41,554 nt of DNA, taken from contig MFBQ01000025.1 in the NCBI GenBank assembly GCA_001776475.1, positions 1 through 41,554 on the forward strand, read 5' to 3'. Below are positions 29,306 through 38,019 of the stretch, piece by piece. Numbering within the stretch: the first letter of the stretch is position 1; the number at the start of each line of letters is the position of its first letter. The notes beneath the pieces were generated by a model. That model was not told the origin of the DNA and did no database searches. It was given only the letters and a program-made list of their open reading frames with translations. The position numbers and the translations under genes were made by a program. Source of the DNA: Candidatus Curtissbacteria bacterium RIFCSPLOWO2_01_FULL_41_18. GTDB lineage: Bacteria; Patescibacteriota; Microgenomatia; Curtissbacterales; GWA2-41-24.

Positions 29306-29995
29306 ATGGCAAAATCAAGTACACTATTTCAGTCTTACCTTCTCTTGGGTAAACCGGAAGATACCAGACGACACACTCAAAAACTGGCCGACTCGGCAGG
29401 TATTAGGCTTTACCAATCCTCACCCGATGTCTTTATAATCAGCCCTCAAAAGGGGACTAACTCTCATATTTCAATCGATCAAATTCGAGAGCTAAAAAAA
29501 CATATCTGGCAAAAACCTTTCGCCAACAAATTTAAATTTTTAGTTATAGAAGAAGCCGATAAATTAACAACCGAAGCCCAAAATGCTCTTTTAAAAATCT
29601 TAGAGGAGCCGCCATCCCATGCGATTCTAATCTTGGAAGCCAAAAACAAAGCCTCAATCCTGCCTACTGTCAGGTCCAGAGTTGTTGAACAACAAATCAT
29701 CCAAAAAGAAACGGATGGCAATATTCAATCCAGTCTCTTGAAAGAAGATGACACTACCAAACTTTTAGAAGAAGTCGCAGACATCGAAGACCCTGTTACC
29801 TGGCTTGATAGGCAAGTCCTGGCGCTTCATAACCTTCTTAAAAAAAACGCTGGCGCTACCAAACCCTCCATTTCTCTGACAAAAATCACCGATATCATCG
29901 AAGAATGTATAAGAACCAAAAAAATGATAGAGGCTAACGTTAATCCCAAATTCGCGCTAATAAATCTAATCTTCAGTTTGAAACTTAAAACCTAA
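29306..29995 (+). CDS. holB: DNA polymerase III delta-prime-like clamp-loader subunit
   Basis: A 229-residue AAA-type protein that helps load the replicative clamp. Recognisable are an N-terminal QSYLLLGKP, then SHISIDQIRELKKHIWQKP, KFLVIEEADKLTTEAQNALLKILEEPPSHAILIL and ILPTVRSRV, all standard delta/delta-prime core motifs including the SRC-like arginine region (here TVRSRV). No Walker A GxxGxGKT and no zinc-finger module can be found, so it is shorter than bacterial delta-prime and probably cannot hydrolyse ATP. The C-terminal lid is a short helical segment. It has its own promoter. Confidence 0.85.
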   Translation: MAKSSTLFQSYLLLGKPEDTRRHTQKLADSAGIRLYQSSPDVFIISPQKGTNSHISIDQIRELKKHIWQKPFANKFKFLVIEEADKLTTEAQNALLKILEEPPSHAILILEAKNKASILPTVRSRVVEQQIIQKETDGNIQSSLLKEDDTTKLLEEVADIEDPVTWLDRQVLALHNLLKKNAGATKPSISLTKITDIIEECIRTKKMIEANVNPKFALINLIFSLKLKT

Positions 29996-30002
29996 GTACT
30001 TC

Positions 30003-30031
30003 TTGTTGCGATTTTGTTTGGCTTCTATAAT
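30003..30031 (+). promoter_or_regulatory. Promoter for the membrane gene at 30040
   Basis: TTGTTG (30003-30008), a 17-nt spacer and a perfect TATAAT (30026-30031). The GTG start is 9 nt after the -10, so the mRNA is probably leaderless. Confidence 0.6.
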
Positions 30032-30039
30032 GCTTGTAG

Positions 30040-31410
30040 GTGAACAGGCTAAGCATCTCATATAAAATCTTAATTCTGCTCCTTACCTTTATTCCTATAA
30101 TCTACTTAATTTACATGGTCGCAAGGTATACGGTAGATATTCTCAGTTTTGATGAATGGTATTTAGTTCCTTTCTTCGAAAAAATGTTCAACCATTCATT
30201 AACTATCAAAGATTTATGGAACCAATTTAATGAACACAGGTTAGTTTTTCCAATTGCAACCACATTGCTGATGGGTCGGCTTACAGGTTGGAATTTGCAA
30301 TATGAGACAGCCTTGGGTGTTCTATTCGGACTAGGTATTTTTATTTCTCTAATCTACTTGCTCAAAGGAGAGAATAAGTATTTTAAAAAATATTCAATCT
30401 ATTTAATATTTCCCACTATTTCTTTTCTAGTTTTTTCTTTTAATCAATTTGAAAATTGGCTTTGGGGCATTCAAAAACTAATTTTTATGAATCTACTTTC
30501 TGTAACTCTTGGAATTATATTACTAACTAGATTCTCGATCACTTGGCGATCAGTTTTATTAGCGGCTATTTTTGGCATTGTTGCAACTTATTCATTTGCC
30601 AGTGGCCTACTTTACTGGCCTATTGCACTTGCACTTTTTTATTTGCATCCCAAAATTGCTAAAGGTTTAAAAATTAAATGGGTAACACTCTGGATAACAA
30701 TCTCACTGTTAGCTTTATTATCTTACTTTATCGGTTATTCAAAACCCCCATACGATCCTCCTATACCAATGACACTTGCCCTCAAGCACCCTGTTGAATA
30801 TACAAAATACGCCCTGATGCTTTTAGGGTCGCCCTTGGAAATAATACACAGAGACCGGGCAGTTATAATTGCTACCCTTGGATTGATAACCTACTTCTAT
30901 TTAGTCTATAGATTGTTTAAAGCAAAGCTTGCCAACACAACCCTTGTTTTATCCCAACTGGCTCTAAGTTCTTACGCTATAGCAAATTGCCTAGTTACAG
31001 CAGCGGGCCGCATAGGGCTTGGCCTGCCTTCAAGGCCTGCATCACGCTACGTTACTATCCCCGAAGTATTTTGGACTGCTACCGTAGTACTCTTATTCCT
31101 GAATATAAATATGTCGGCAAAAAACAAAATCGTGACAATATTTACAACATGCGCAATAGCTTTAATTACGGTTCTATCAATTAACAGTTCAATTCAAGGA
31201 ACCAAAGTTGCCTTAAATCGATATACTTTTTTGTCAGATGTCAGAAGCGGCTTATTGCAAAGCAATTCTCTCGACAATCAGCTTAGACTTTGGGGCTATA
31301 TTTATCCGCGCGCAAATGCGAATGGACTAAAACAAGTAACCAACATTACTCAGCTAAACAAAGATCTATATACACTTGTCAAACACCGTCTCTCAATTTT
31401 CAGAAATTGA
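30040..31410 (+). CDS. Polytopic membrane protein, probably GT-C-like
   Basis: A 456-residue integral membrane protein with ~11 predicted spans and no recognisable soluble domain. The first outer loop holds DEWYLVPFFEKMF and NEHRLVFPIATTLLMGRL, and a later span contains FENWLWGIQKLIF. Acidic residues in the first loop plus this layout suggest a GT-C-type transferase, but I know no exact family. The start is GTG at 30040, next to a perfect TATAAT box. The gene lies between holB and gyrB and may belong with the three other large membrane proteins in the window. Confidence 0.8.
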   Translation: MNRLSISYKILILLLTFIPIIYLIYMVARYTVDILSFDEWYLVPFFEKMFNHSLTIKDLWNQFNEHRLVFPIATTLLMGRLTGWNLQYETALGVLFGLGIFISLIYLLKGENKYFKKYSIYLIFPTISFLVFSFNQFENWLWGIQKLIFMNLLSVTLGIILLTRFSITWRSVLLAAIFGIVATYSFASGLLYWPIALALFYLHPKIAKGLKIKWVTLWITISLLALLSYFIGYSKPPYDPPIPMTLALKHPVEYTKYALMLLGSPLEIIHRDRAVIIATLGLITYFYLVYRLFKAKLANTTLVLSQLALSSYAIANCLVTAAGRIGLGLPSRPASRYVTIPEVFWTATVVLLFLNINMSAKNKIVTIFTTCAIALITVLSINSSIQGTKVALNRYTFLSDVRSGLLQSNSLDNQLRLWGYIYPRANANGLKQVTNITQLNKDLYTLVKHRLSIFRN

Positions 31411-31446
31411 AGGTTAAAAGCAGTCAATATTCAGCCTCAAAATAGC

Positions 31447-31476
31447 TTGCAACAGACCCCGAAATTCTGGTACAAT
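31447..31476 (+). promoter_or_regulatory. Promoter for gyrB
   Basis: TTGCAA (31447-31452), an 18-nt spacer and TACAAT (31471-31476). The predicted start site coincides with the ATG of a small upstream frame at 31483. Confidence 0.65.
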
Positions 31477-31482
31477 CAACTA

Positions 31483-31545
31483 ATGGATTTCTACGCTTTG
31501 CAAGCTACAGAATACAGACTAACCAATGGCAGCACCCCAAGATAA
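31483..31545 (+). CDS. Possible 20-residue leader ORF overlapping the gyrB start
   Basis: ATG at 31483 to TAA at 31545, 20 codons, out of frame with gyrB (ATG 31526) and overlapping it by 20 nt. The ATG falls where transcription should begin, so it could be translated leaderlessly and affect gyrB. It has no homology that I can see and may be accidental. Confidence 0.3.
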   Translation: MDFYALQATEYRLTNGSTPR

Positions 31546-33463
31546 CTCTTACACAGCGAAAGATATTCAGGTTTTGGAAGGCCTTGAGCCGGTGCGCAAA
31601 CGCCCCGGAATGTATATCGGCTCAACCGATATCAACGGTCTTCACGAGCTTATCAAAGAAATTGTCGACAACTCTGTAGACGAGGCACTAGCCGGTTTTG
31701 CCCAAAACGTCTGGATAGTTATTGATAAAGACAATGAAATTACGGTTGTTGATGATGGCAGGGGCATCCCCGTGGAAATCCACCCCAAAGTCAAAAAATC
31801 GACACTGGAGGTAACCATGACTATGCTTCACGCCGGCGGCAAATTCGGCTCCGGAGCCTACAAAGTTTCTGGGGGCTTGCATGGTGTCGGCGCTTCTGCC
31901 GTCAATGCTCTATCGCAAGCAATGAGGGTCGAGGTTAGACGAGATAATAAAATATATGCCCAGCAGTACAAACGGGGCAAGCCGGAAACAAAGGTCGAAA
32001 CTACTACCCAAACAAAAATTCCCAATATTATTGTAATTCCTAAAACAGGAACCGCTACCATCTTTCTTCCCGACAAAACTGTCTTCTCCACAATTAGTCC
32101 TAACTTTAAGGCTTTGGCCAAAAGAATTAAAGAAAGAGCCTATCTGGTTGCCGGGCTCTTTTTCCATTTCTATGATCTTCGCCAAAATTGGCAGCTTCAT
32201 TATTATTTTGACGGGGGTATTGAATCTTTGGTTAGGCATCTAAACAAAGATAAAAATGTCGTTAACTTCAAGCCTTTCTACACCAAAAAGGAAGCAGGTG
32301 GCATCCTAATTGAAGCTGCCTTTCAATACAACGACGGCTACGCCGAAACGGTCGAGTCCTTTGCCAATGTCATAAACACCCAGGAAGGTGGCGCTCACTT
32401 AACCGGCTTCAGAATGGCCCTAACCCGAGCAATCAACGATTACGCCCGCAAGAACGGCTATTTGCGCGAAAAAGATGACAACTTAGCAGGTGAAGATATG
32501 CGCGAGGGCTTAACAGGTGTAGTTGCCATTAAAATGAATTCTGAAAAACTCCAGTTTGAAGGCCAAACTAAAGGAAAACTTGGCAATGCCGAAGTCCAGC
32601 CGGCCGTAAATCAAGTCATCAAAGAAGCTATCGATACCTACTTAGAAGAAAACCCGCAAGAAGCCAGAAGAATCATGGAAAAGGTAATTTTAGCCTCCAA
32701 AGCAAGGCTGGCAGCCCGCGCTGCCAAAGAAGCTGTCCTTCGAAAAGGCGCGCTGGAAGGTATGACTTTGCCCGGCAAACTAACCGACTGCCAGGAAAGA
32801 AATCCTGCAGCCTCAGAGCTTTATTTGGTTGAGGGTGACAGCGCCGGCGGCAGCGCCAAGCAGGGGAGAGACCGCAAGTTTCAGGCAATTCTGCCCCTTC
32901 GGGGAAAAATTCTAAATACGGAACGCGCCAGACTTGATAAAATCTTGGAGTTTGAAGAAATTAAAAATCTTATTATTGCGCTTGGCACAGGAATAGGGGA
33001 CACAGTCAATTTAGACAAAACCCGCTACCACCGCATAGTTATCATGACCGATGCCGACGTCGACGGTGAACATATTATGACGCTTCTTCTAACTTTTTTC
33101 TTCAGATACTTACCTGGCATTATCGAAAAAGGCTATCTTTATATCGCCATGCCGCCGCTTTATAAAATTACCATCGGCCGCGAATTCTATTATGCCTATA
33201 ACGACGAAGAGAAAGAAAACATCGTAAAGCAAAAGGCCAACGGTAAAAGCATCAGTATCCAAAGATACAAAGGGCTTGGCGAAATGAACCCGGACCAGCT
33301 TTGGGAAACAACAATGAACCCAGCTACTCGCATCATGAAAAAGGTCGCAATTGAGGACGCAACAGAAGCCGACCGCGTCTTCTCGATGCTCATGGGCAAC
33401 GAAGTTCCTCCCAGAAAGCGCTTTATACAAACCCATGCCAAAAATGCTACCTTGGATATTTAG
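31526..33463 (+). CDS. gyrB: DNA gyrase subunit B
   Basis: ATPase subunit of gyrase, 645 residues, close to the Gram-positive length. The GHKL ATPase has DNSVDEALAG, DDGRGIPVEIH and GGLHGVGASAVNALS. The toprim domain has LVEGDSAGGSA (Glu436) and DADVDGEHI (Asp509/Asp511) plus LPLRGKILN, with QRYKGLGEMNPDQLWETTM at the end. The start is ATG 31526. It is followed by a small gene and then gyrA, all on the same strand. Confidence 0.97.
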   Translation: MAAPQDNSYTAKDIQVLEGLEPVRKRPGMYIGSTDINGLHELIKEIVDNSVDEALAGFAQNVWIVIDKDNEITVVDDGRGIPVEIHPKVKKSTLEVTMTMLHAGGKFGSGAYKVSGGLHGVGASAVNALSQAMRVEVRRDNKIYAQQYKRGKPETKVETTTQTKIPNIIVIPKTGTATIFLPDKTVFSTISPNFKALAKRIKERAYLVAGLFFHFYDLRQNWQLHYYFDGGIESLVRHLNKDKNVVNFKPFYTKKEAGGILIEAAFQYNDGYAETVESFANVINTQEGGAHLTGFRMALTRAINDYARKNGYLREKDDNLAGEDMREGLTGVVAIKMNSEKLQFEGQTKGKLGNAEVQPAVNQVIKEAIDTYLEENPQEARRIMEKVILASKARLAARAAKEAVLRKGALEGMTLPGKLTDCQERNPAASELYLVEGDSAGGSAKQGRDRKFQAILPLRGKILNTERARLDKILEFEEIKNLIIALGTGIGDTVNLDKTRYHRIVIMTDADVDGEHIMTLLLTFFFRYLPGIIEKGYLYIAMPPLYKITIGREFYYAYNDEEKENIVKQKANGKSISIQRYKGLGEMNPDQLWETTMNPATRIMKKVAIEDATEADRVFSMLMGNEVPPRKRFIQTHAKNATLDI

Positions 33464-33466
33464 AAA

Positions 33467-33970
33467 ATGGAGAATAGAGTCGAACAGCAGAAAGAAAGCC
33501 TTAACCTAAGAGAAAAGATCTCCCCATTCAAAAACCTTGAGGAAACTAGAAAAGGTAACGGTCTTTACGAATTTTCACTCCCGCTCTTTGGAATAGGAAA
33601 CGTAACCTTTACCGCAGAAGCAGGCGCACTGGGAAATCCAACTAAATTTTTAGTCTCATGCTCACTAAGATTGGCAGCTAGACTAAAGCCAGGTGAAGAG
33701 GAAAGATGGAAAAAATTTATTGAACTGGCAGTAAAAACTCCTCAGAACAAAATGTTGTTTGCCAGTCCCCGGTTGGAAAATTACGATAATGAAACGATGA
33801 TCAGATTTAACAGTTTCAGCTCAGCAGCACAGCAGGCTGAACATTCAAGAACTAAGACACCAGGAACAGCCCCCAATTCTTATATAGCTCATATCAATGA
33901 GCTTCCAGAACTTACTTTCGTATTCGATTCAAAAGCACAAGGCCAAGAAATTCTCATGACTCAAAACTAA
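33467..33970 (+). CDS. Hypothetical protein between gyrB and gyrA
   Basis: I do not recognise a family. The 167-residue protein is soluble and mixed alpha/beta, with no membrane segment. It contains a beta-rich stretch (GLYEFSLPLFGIGNVTFTAE, about 45-64), a basic helical segment (SLRLAARLKPGEEERWKKFI) and a Gln/Ala/Ser-rich C-terminal part. It starts 4 nt after gyrB and ends 3 nt before gyrA, so it is in the same operon and may be a lineage-specific gyrase-associated or unrelated passenger protein. Tight spacing makes it a real gene. Confidence 0.82.
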   Translation: MENRVEQQKESLNLREKISPFKNLEETRKGNGLYEFSLPLFGIGNVTFTAEAGALGNPTKFLVSCSLRLAARLKPGEEERWKKFIELAVKTPQNKMLFASPRLENYDNETMIRFNSFSSAAQQAEHSRTKTPGTAPNSYIAHINELPELTFVFDSKAQGQEILMTQN

Positions 33971-33972
33971 CC

Positions 33973-36615
33973 ATGGCAGATATCGGCAAAATCCAACAAG
34001 TTGAAATTACAGAAGAAATGCAAAAGTCCTATTTGGACTATGCAATGTCTGTCATCGTTGCACGCGCTCTTCCGGATGTGCGCGATGGCCTAAAGCCGGT
34101 GCATCGACGAATTATTTATGCAATGCATCGCATGGGCCTATCCCACGCAGCCCATTACACGAAAAGCGCCAAAGTCGTCGGTGAAGTTCTGGGCAAATAC
34201 CACCCTCATGGTGATACCCCAGTTTATGAGGCAATGGTACGCATGGCCCAGGACTTTGCTATGCGCTATCCTTTAGTTGACGGCCAAGGTAACTTTGGCT
34301 CAGTTGATGGAGATTCTCCAGCCGCCATGCGCTATACAGAGGCAAGGCTGGCGGCAATTTCAGAAGCCCTTCTTTACGATTTGGATAAAAACACTGTTGA
34401 TTTTGCAGACAATTTCGATGGAAGCCTAAAAGAACCTGTTTTTTTACCGGCAGTACTACCGAACCTTTTAATAAATGGTGCCTCGGGCATCGCTGTTGGT
34501 ATGGCCACCAATATCCCTCCACATAACTTAGGCGAAATCGTCGATGCAACCATGCACTTAATTGATAAACCAGATGCTTCGGTCGAAGAACTGATGGAAT
34601 TTGTTAAAGGCCCCGACTTTCCAACAGGCGCCCAAATTTATGACATCTCAGAAATCACCGCCGCCTATGCCACCGGGCGAGGTAAAATCATGATGCGCGC
34701 TAAAGCCGACATTGAAGAAACAAAAGGCGGACGTTTCCAAGTTGTAGTTACCGAAATTCCGTATCAGGTCAACAAGGCTAATCTTGTGACCCGCATCGCT
34801 GAACTTGTTAAAGAAAAAAAATTAGATGGCATTGCCGATCTTCGTGATGAATCCGACCGCAAGGGAATGCGTGTTGTTGTCGAACTTAAAAGAGATGCAA
34901 GGCCAAAATCTGTATTGAATAATCTTTACAAACATACCGCTCTGCAACAATCCTTCCCTGTTAACGTTGTCGCCCTAGTCGAAGGCACTCCTCAAACACT
35001 AACCCTCAAAATGATTCTTGAACGGTTTATTTTCCATCGCCAAAATGTCATTACCAGACGCAGTCAGTTTGAACTCGACGAAGCCAAAAAGCGGGCCCAT
35101 ATTTTGGAAGGTCTCAAAATTGCCGTTGACAGTATCGATGCAGTTATCGAAACCATCAAGAAAAGCCAGGATGCGGCGGCGGCCAAAGTTAACCTGATGC
35201 AAAAGTTTAAGTTAACCGAAGTCCAGGCGTTGGCAATTTTGGACATGCAGCTCAAAAGATTGGCTGCCCTTGAGCGCCAAAAGATCGAAGACGAACTGGC
35301 CATGGTTCGTGAGGAAATTGCTTATCTTGAAGACTTGCTTGCCCACCCGGAAAAAATCTTAACAGTCTCCAAAAAAGAACTTTTAAAACTTAAAGAGCGT
35401 TTTGGTGACGAAAGAAGAACCAAAGTTTACAAACAAAAAATTGGTGAGTTTTCAGAAGAAGATTTGATCTCCAACGAACCGACGATCGTTACTATTACCG
35501 TCGGTGGGTACGTTAAAAGGCAAGATATTACCTCCTTCAGAACCCAAAGACGGGGGGGTAAAGGTATCGCCGGCATCACAACTAAAGAAGAGGACACTGT
35601 CGCCCAGTTAATAGCTGCTCAAACACACGATAATCTACTTTTCTTTACCGACCGAGGGCGCGTCTTTCAGCTTAAAGTTTATGATCTTCCGGAATCCTCT
35701 AGAATTTCCAAAGGTGTAGCAATAGTAAATCTTTTGGAACTTCAGCCAAACGAAAAAGTGTTATCCATCTTAAGAGTTAAGAAACAGAAAGATGGCGACA
35801 AAAAAGGCAAATACGTTCTCATGGCCACCAAAAATGGCGTCATTAAAAAGACAAAGATTGCTGCCTATGAGTCAATCAGAAGATCAGGCATTATTGCCAT
35901 TAAACTATCGGGCGGGGATTACCTTCGGTGGGCTAAACTAACAGAAGGAGACGATGTCGTCTTTCTAGTGTCTAAAAAAGGAATGTCTATTAAATTTTCC
36001 GAAAAGGATGTCCGGCCGATGGCCAGAGACACAATGGGAGTTCGCGGTATTAAAATCAAAGCTGGAGATGAGCTTATCGGCATGGATGTAATCGCTAAAG
36101 ACGATGCCAAAGCAGACCTCTTGGTCATAACCGAAAAAGGTATCGGCAAAAAGACCAACATTGTCGCCTGGCCAAATCAGTTGCGAGGCGGCGTTGGCGT
36201 CAAAGCAGCTAGTTTAGCCGAAAAGACTGGCGATATCGTCAACGCTCAAATCTTAACTAAAGAAGATGAAGCATTAATTCTCACTTCGCAAAAAGGCCAA
36301 GTCATGAGAACTACACTCAAATCCGTACCTCGCTTAACCCGTGACACCCAAGGAGTCATTATCATGCGCTTATCCGGTGAAGACAAGGTTGCTGCAGCTA
36401 CCGTTATTCAGAAAAAAAAGGATGAGGAAGAAATTGAAGAAGAAGTGGAAAAAACCGAAACTAGATTGCAAACTCCAAAAACCGCAAGTTTTAAAGTTGC
36501 CAAAAAACCCGTCACCAAAGTAGTTAAAAGAAAAGCATCCAAAGCTATAAAACCTAATGTGCAAAAAAAGCCTAAAGCAAAACAAACTAAAAAACCTGCT
36601 AAGAAAAAGAAATAG
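33973..36615 (+). CDS. gyrA: DNA gyrase subunit A with histone-like lysine-rich tail
   Basis: DNA-cleaving subunit of gyrase, 880 residues. The breakage domain has the catalytic Tyr121 in AAMRYTEARL. PVHRRIIYAMHRMG and GKYHPHGD precede it. The C-terminal DNA-wrapping domain carries the GyrA box QRRGGKG, so it is gyrase rather than topoisomerase IV. After residue ~813 there is an acidic stretch (KKKDEEEIEEEVEKTE) and then a Lys/Ala/Pro-rich tail (KPVTKVVKRKASKAIK...PAKKKK) that resembles H1-like bacterial DNA-binding tails and is not in E. coli GyrA. A clear terminator follows the stop. Confidence 0.97.
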   Translation: MADIGKIQQVEITEEMQKSYLDYAMSVIVARALPDVRDGLKPVHRRIIYAMHRMGLSHAAHYTKSAKVVGEVLGKYHPHGDTPVYEAMVRMAQDFAMRYPLVDGQGNFGSVDGDSPAAMRYTEARLAAISEALLYDLDKNTVDFADNFDGSLKEPVFLPAVLPNLLINGASGIAVGMATNIPPHNLGEIVDATMHLIDKPDASVEELMEFVKGPDFPTGAQIYDISEITAAYATGRGKIMMRAKADIEETKGGRFQVVVTEIPYQVNKANLVTRIAELVKEKKLDGIADLRDESDRKGMRVVVELKRDARPKSVLNNLYKHTALQQSFPVNVVALVEGTPQTLTLKMILERFIFHRQNVITRRSQFELDEAKKRAHILEGLKIAVDSIDAVIETIKKSQDAAAAKVNLMQKFKLTEVQALAILDMQLKRLAALERQKIEDELAMVREEIAYLEDLLAHPEKILTVSKKELLKLKERFGDERRTKVYKQKIGEFSEEDLISNEPTIVTITVGGYVKRQDITSFRTQRRGGKGIAGITTKEEDTVAQLIAAQTHDNLLFFTDRGRVFQLKVYDLPESSRISKGVAIVNLLELQPNEKVLSILRVKKQKDGDKKGKYVLMATKNGVIKKTKIAAYESIRRSGIIAIKLSGGDYLRWAKLTEGDDVVFLVSKKGMSIKFSEKDVRPMARDTMGVRGIKIKAGDELIGMDVIAKDDAKADLLVITEKGIGKKTNIVAWPNQLRGGVGVKAASLAEKTGDIVNAQILTKEDEALILTSQKGQVMRTTLKSVPRLTRDTQGVIIMRLSGEDKVAAATVIQKKKDEEEIEEEVEKTETRLQTPKTASFKVAKKPVTKVVKRKASKAIKPNVQKKPKAKQTKKPAKKKK

Positions 36616-36642
36616 CATGCAATTTTGCCTGAAGTTAACCAA

Positions 36643-36667
36643 AAGAAGCCGTTGGCTTCTTTTTTTT
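36643..36667 (+). terminator. Intrinsic terminator after gyrA
   Basis: AAGAAGCC (36643-36650) / GGCTTCTT (36654-36661) with loop GTT, followed by T residues to 36667. Confidence 0.85.
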
Positions 36668-36671
36668 GAAA

Positions 36672-36812
36672 CCACGGTTGGCCGTGGAAGAGATCCTGAC
36701 CCCACCGCGCTTCGTTTCGAAGGGCACAGCAGCGCTACTACTTTTACTGGCGGGGCCTGCCCGTCGAAGCTTCAGCGTAGACGGGAAGGAAACTGGCGAC
36801 AGGACCCGCGGG
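36672..36812 (+). repeat. Palindromic repeat block between gyrA and carA
   Basis: Starts with a hairpin CCACGG/CCGTGG (36672-36687) and contains another, CCCGTC/GACGGG. It shares ACTGGCGGG, GGGAAG and ACAGGACCCG with the carB insertion at 39801-39927 in the same order, so it may be a non-coding relative. No gene is supported in this 200-nt gap. Confidence 0.6.
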
Positions 36813-36819
36813 TATATTT

Positions 36820-38019
36820 ATGGATGCCAAATTAATTCTTGAGGACGGAACTGTTTTTGCAGGAAAAGCTGCCGGCTATCCTAAGTCTATTTCCGGCGAA
36901 GTTGTATTTGCAACCGGCATGACCGGCTACGATCTTTCACTAACTGACCCTTCATACACAGGCCAAATTCTTACATTTACTTATCCTTTAATTGGCAATT
37001 GGGGAGTCTCACCAAAACAATTTTGGGAATCAGAAAAAATCCAAGTCGCCGGTGTGGTAATAAGTGATTTAACAACTCACCCCAGCCACTGGCAATCGCA
37101 AAAAACTTTAAACGATTGGTTAATAGAAGAAAAAATTCCGGCAATTGTCGGCATAGACACGCGCGCCCTAACCCAAAAACTGAGGGAAAAAGGAGTAATG
37201 CTTGGCAAAATCGTGATAGGCGATCAAGACGTAAAATTCAACGATCCAAACACCAGAAACCTGGTCGCCGAAGTGTCAATAAAAAAAGTGACGGTTCACC
37301 GTCATCCTGGAGTGGCAACAACCACGATAGGATCTAGAAAAGGAAAAGATTCTATCGCGGAGTTTACCCCGAACAAAAAAGAGATCCTTCGCTCCGCTCA
37401 GGATGACAGAAATGAGAGGCTCCAGAATGACAAAGGAAAGATCCACATCGCTCTTCTCAACTGCGGTGCGAAAAACAATATTCTGCGCAATCTCCTTGCG
37501 CAAGGCGTTACGGTTTACGAACTTCCGTGGAATTTTGATCCTTTTGAAAACAATCTACCAATCGACGCTCTTGTAATTTCCAATGGCCCCGGGAATCCTA
37601 AAATAGCTAAAGAGTCAATCGCTATTATCAGAAAAGCACTGAATAGGAAACTTCCAACTTTCGGTATTTGCCTTGGCAACCAGCTCTTGGCGCTTGCTGC
37701 CGGCGGCAACACGTACAAATTAAAATTCGGCCACCGGGCGCAAAACCAGCCGACAATCCAAGTCGAAGACCCTGAGGGAACTCGAAGGGTCAACTCAAAA
37801 AGATGCTACATTACTACCCAAAATCACGGGTTTGCAGTTGATGATAAAAAATTGCCCAAAGGTTTTAAGCGCTGGTTTTACAACGCCAACGACAACACAA
37901 ATGAGGGAATAATCCACGAAAAATTGCCATTTCTTGGCGTCCAATTTCATCCCGAAGCTACCCCTGGCCCCACAGACACCGCCTGGCTCTTCGACTACTT
38001 TTTGCAAAAAATAAAATGA
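36820..38019 (+). CDS. carA: Carbamoyl-phosphate synthase small subunit, with repeat-derived insertion
   Basis: Glutamine amidotransferase subunit that feeds ammonia to CarB for carbamoyl phosphate in pyrimidine and arginine synthesis. The N-terminal domain (1-~160) has LEDGTVFAGKAAG and GEVVFATGMTGYDLSLTDPSYTGQ. The class I glutaminase domain has the nucleophile Cys284 in GICLGNQ and His377/Glu379 in FHPEA. Between them, residues ~161-205 are an in-frame insertion of a palindromic repeat also found in recG. Without it the length is near 354, normal for bacteria. The stop overlaps the kinase ATG by four bases (ATGA). No clear promoter or ribosome-binding site was seen. Confidence 0.96.
   Translation: MDAKLILEDGTVFAGKAAGYPKSISGEVVFATGMTGYDLSLTDPSYTGQILTFTYPLIGNWGVSPKQFWESEKIQVAGVVISDLTTHPSHWQSQKTLNDWLIEEKIPAIVGIDTRALTQKLREKGVMLGKIVIGDQDVKFNDPNTRNLVAEVSIKKVTVHRHPGVATTTIGSRKGKDSIAEFTPNKKEILRSAQDDRNERLQNDKGKIHIALLNCGAKNNILRNLLAQGVTVYELPWNFDPFENNLPIDALVISNGPGNPKIAKESIAIIRKALNRKLPTFGICLGNQLLALAAGGNTYKLKFGHRAQNQPTIQVEDPEGTRRVNSKRCYITTQNHGFAVDDKKLPKGFKRWFYNANDNTNEGIIHEKLPFLGVQFHPEATPGPTDTAWLFDYFLQKIK
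37300..37434 (+). repeat. In-frame palindromic repeat inside carA (family A)
   Basis: 135 bp, aligned with recG 6869-6994 with 9 mismatches by hand and a 9-nt in-frame gap (three extra codons). It encodes the same type of peptide (RHPGVATTTIGSR ... EILRSAQDDRNE) in the same phase and lies in the linker between the CarA domains. Confidence 0.9.
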
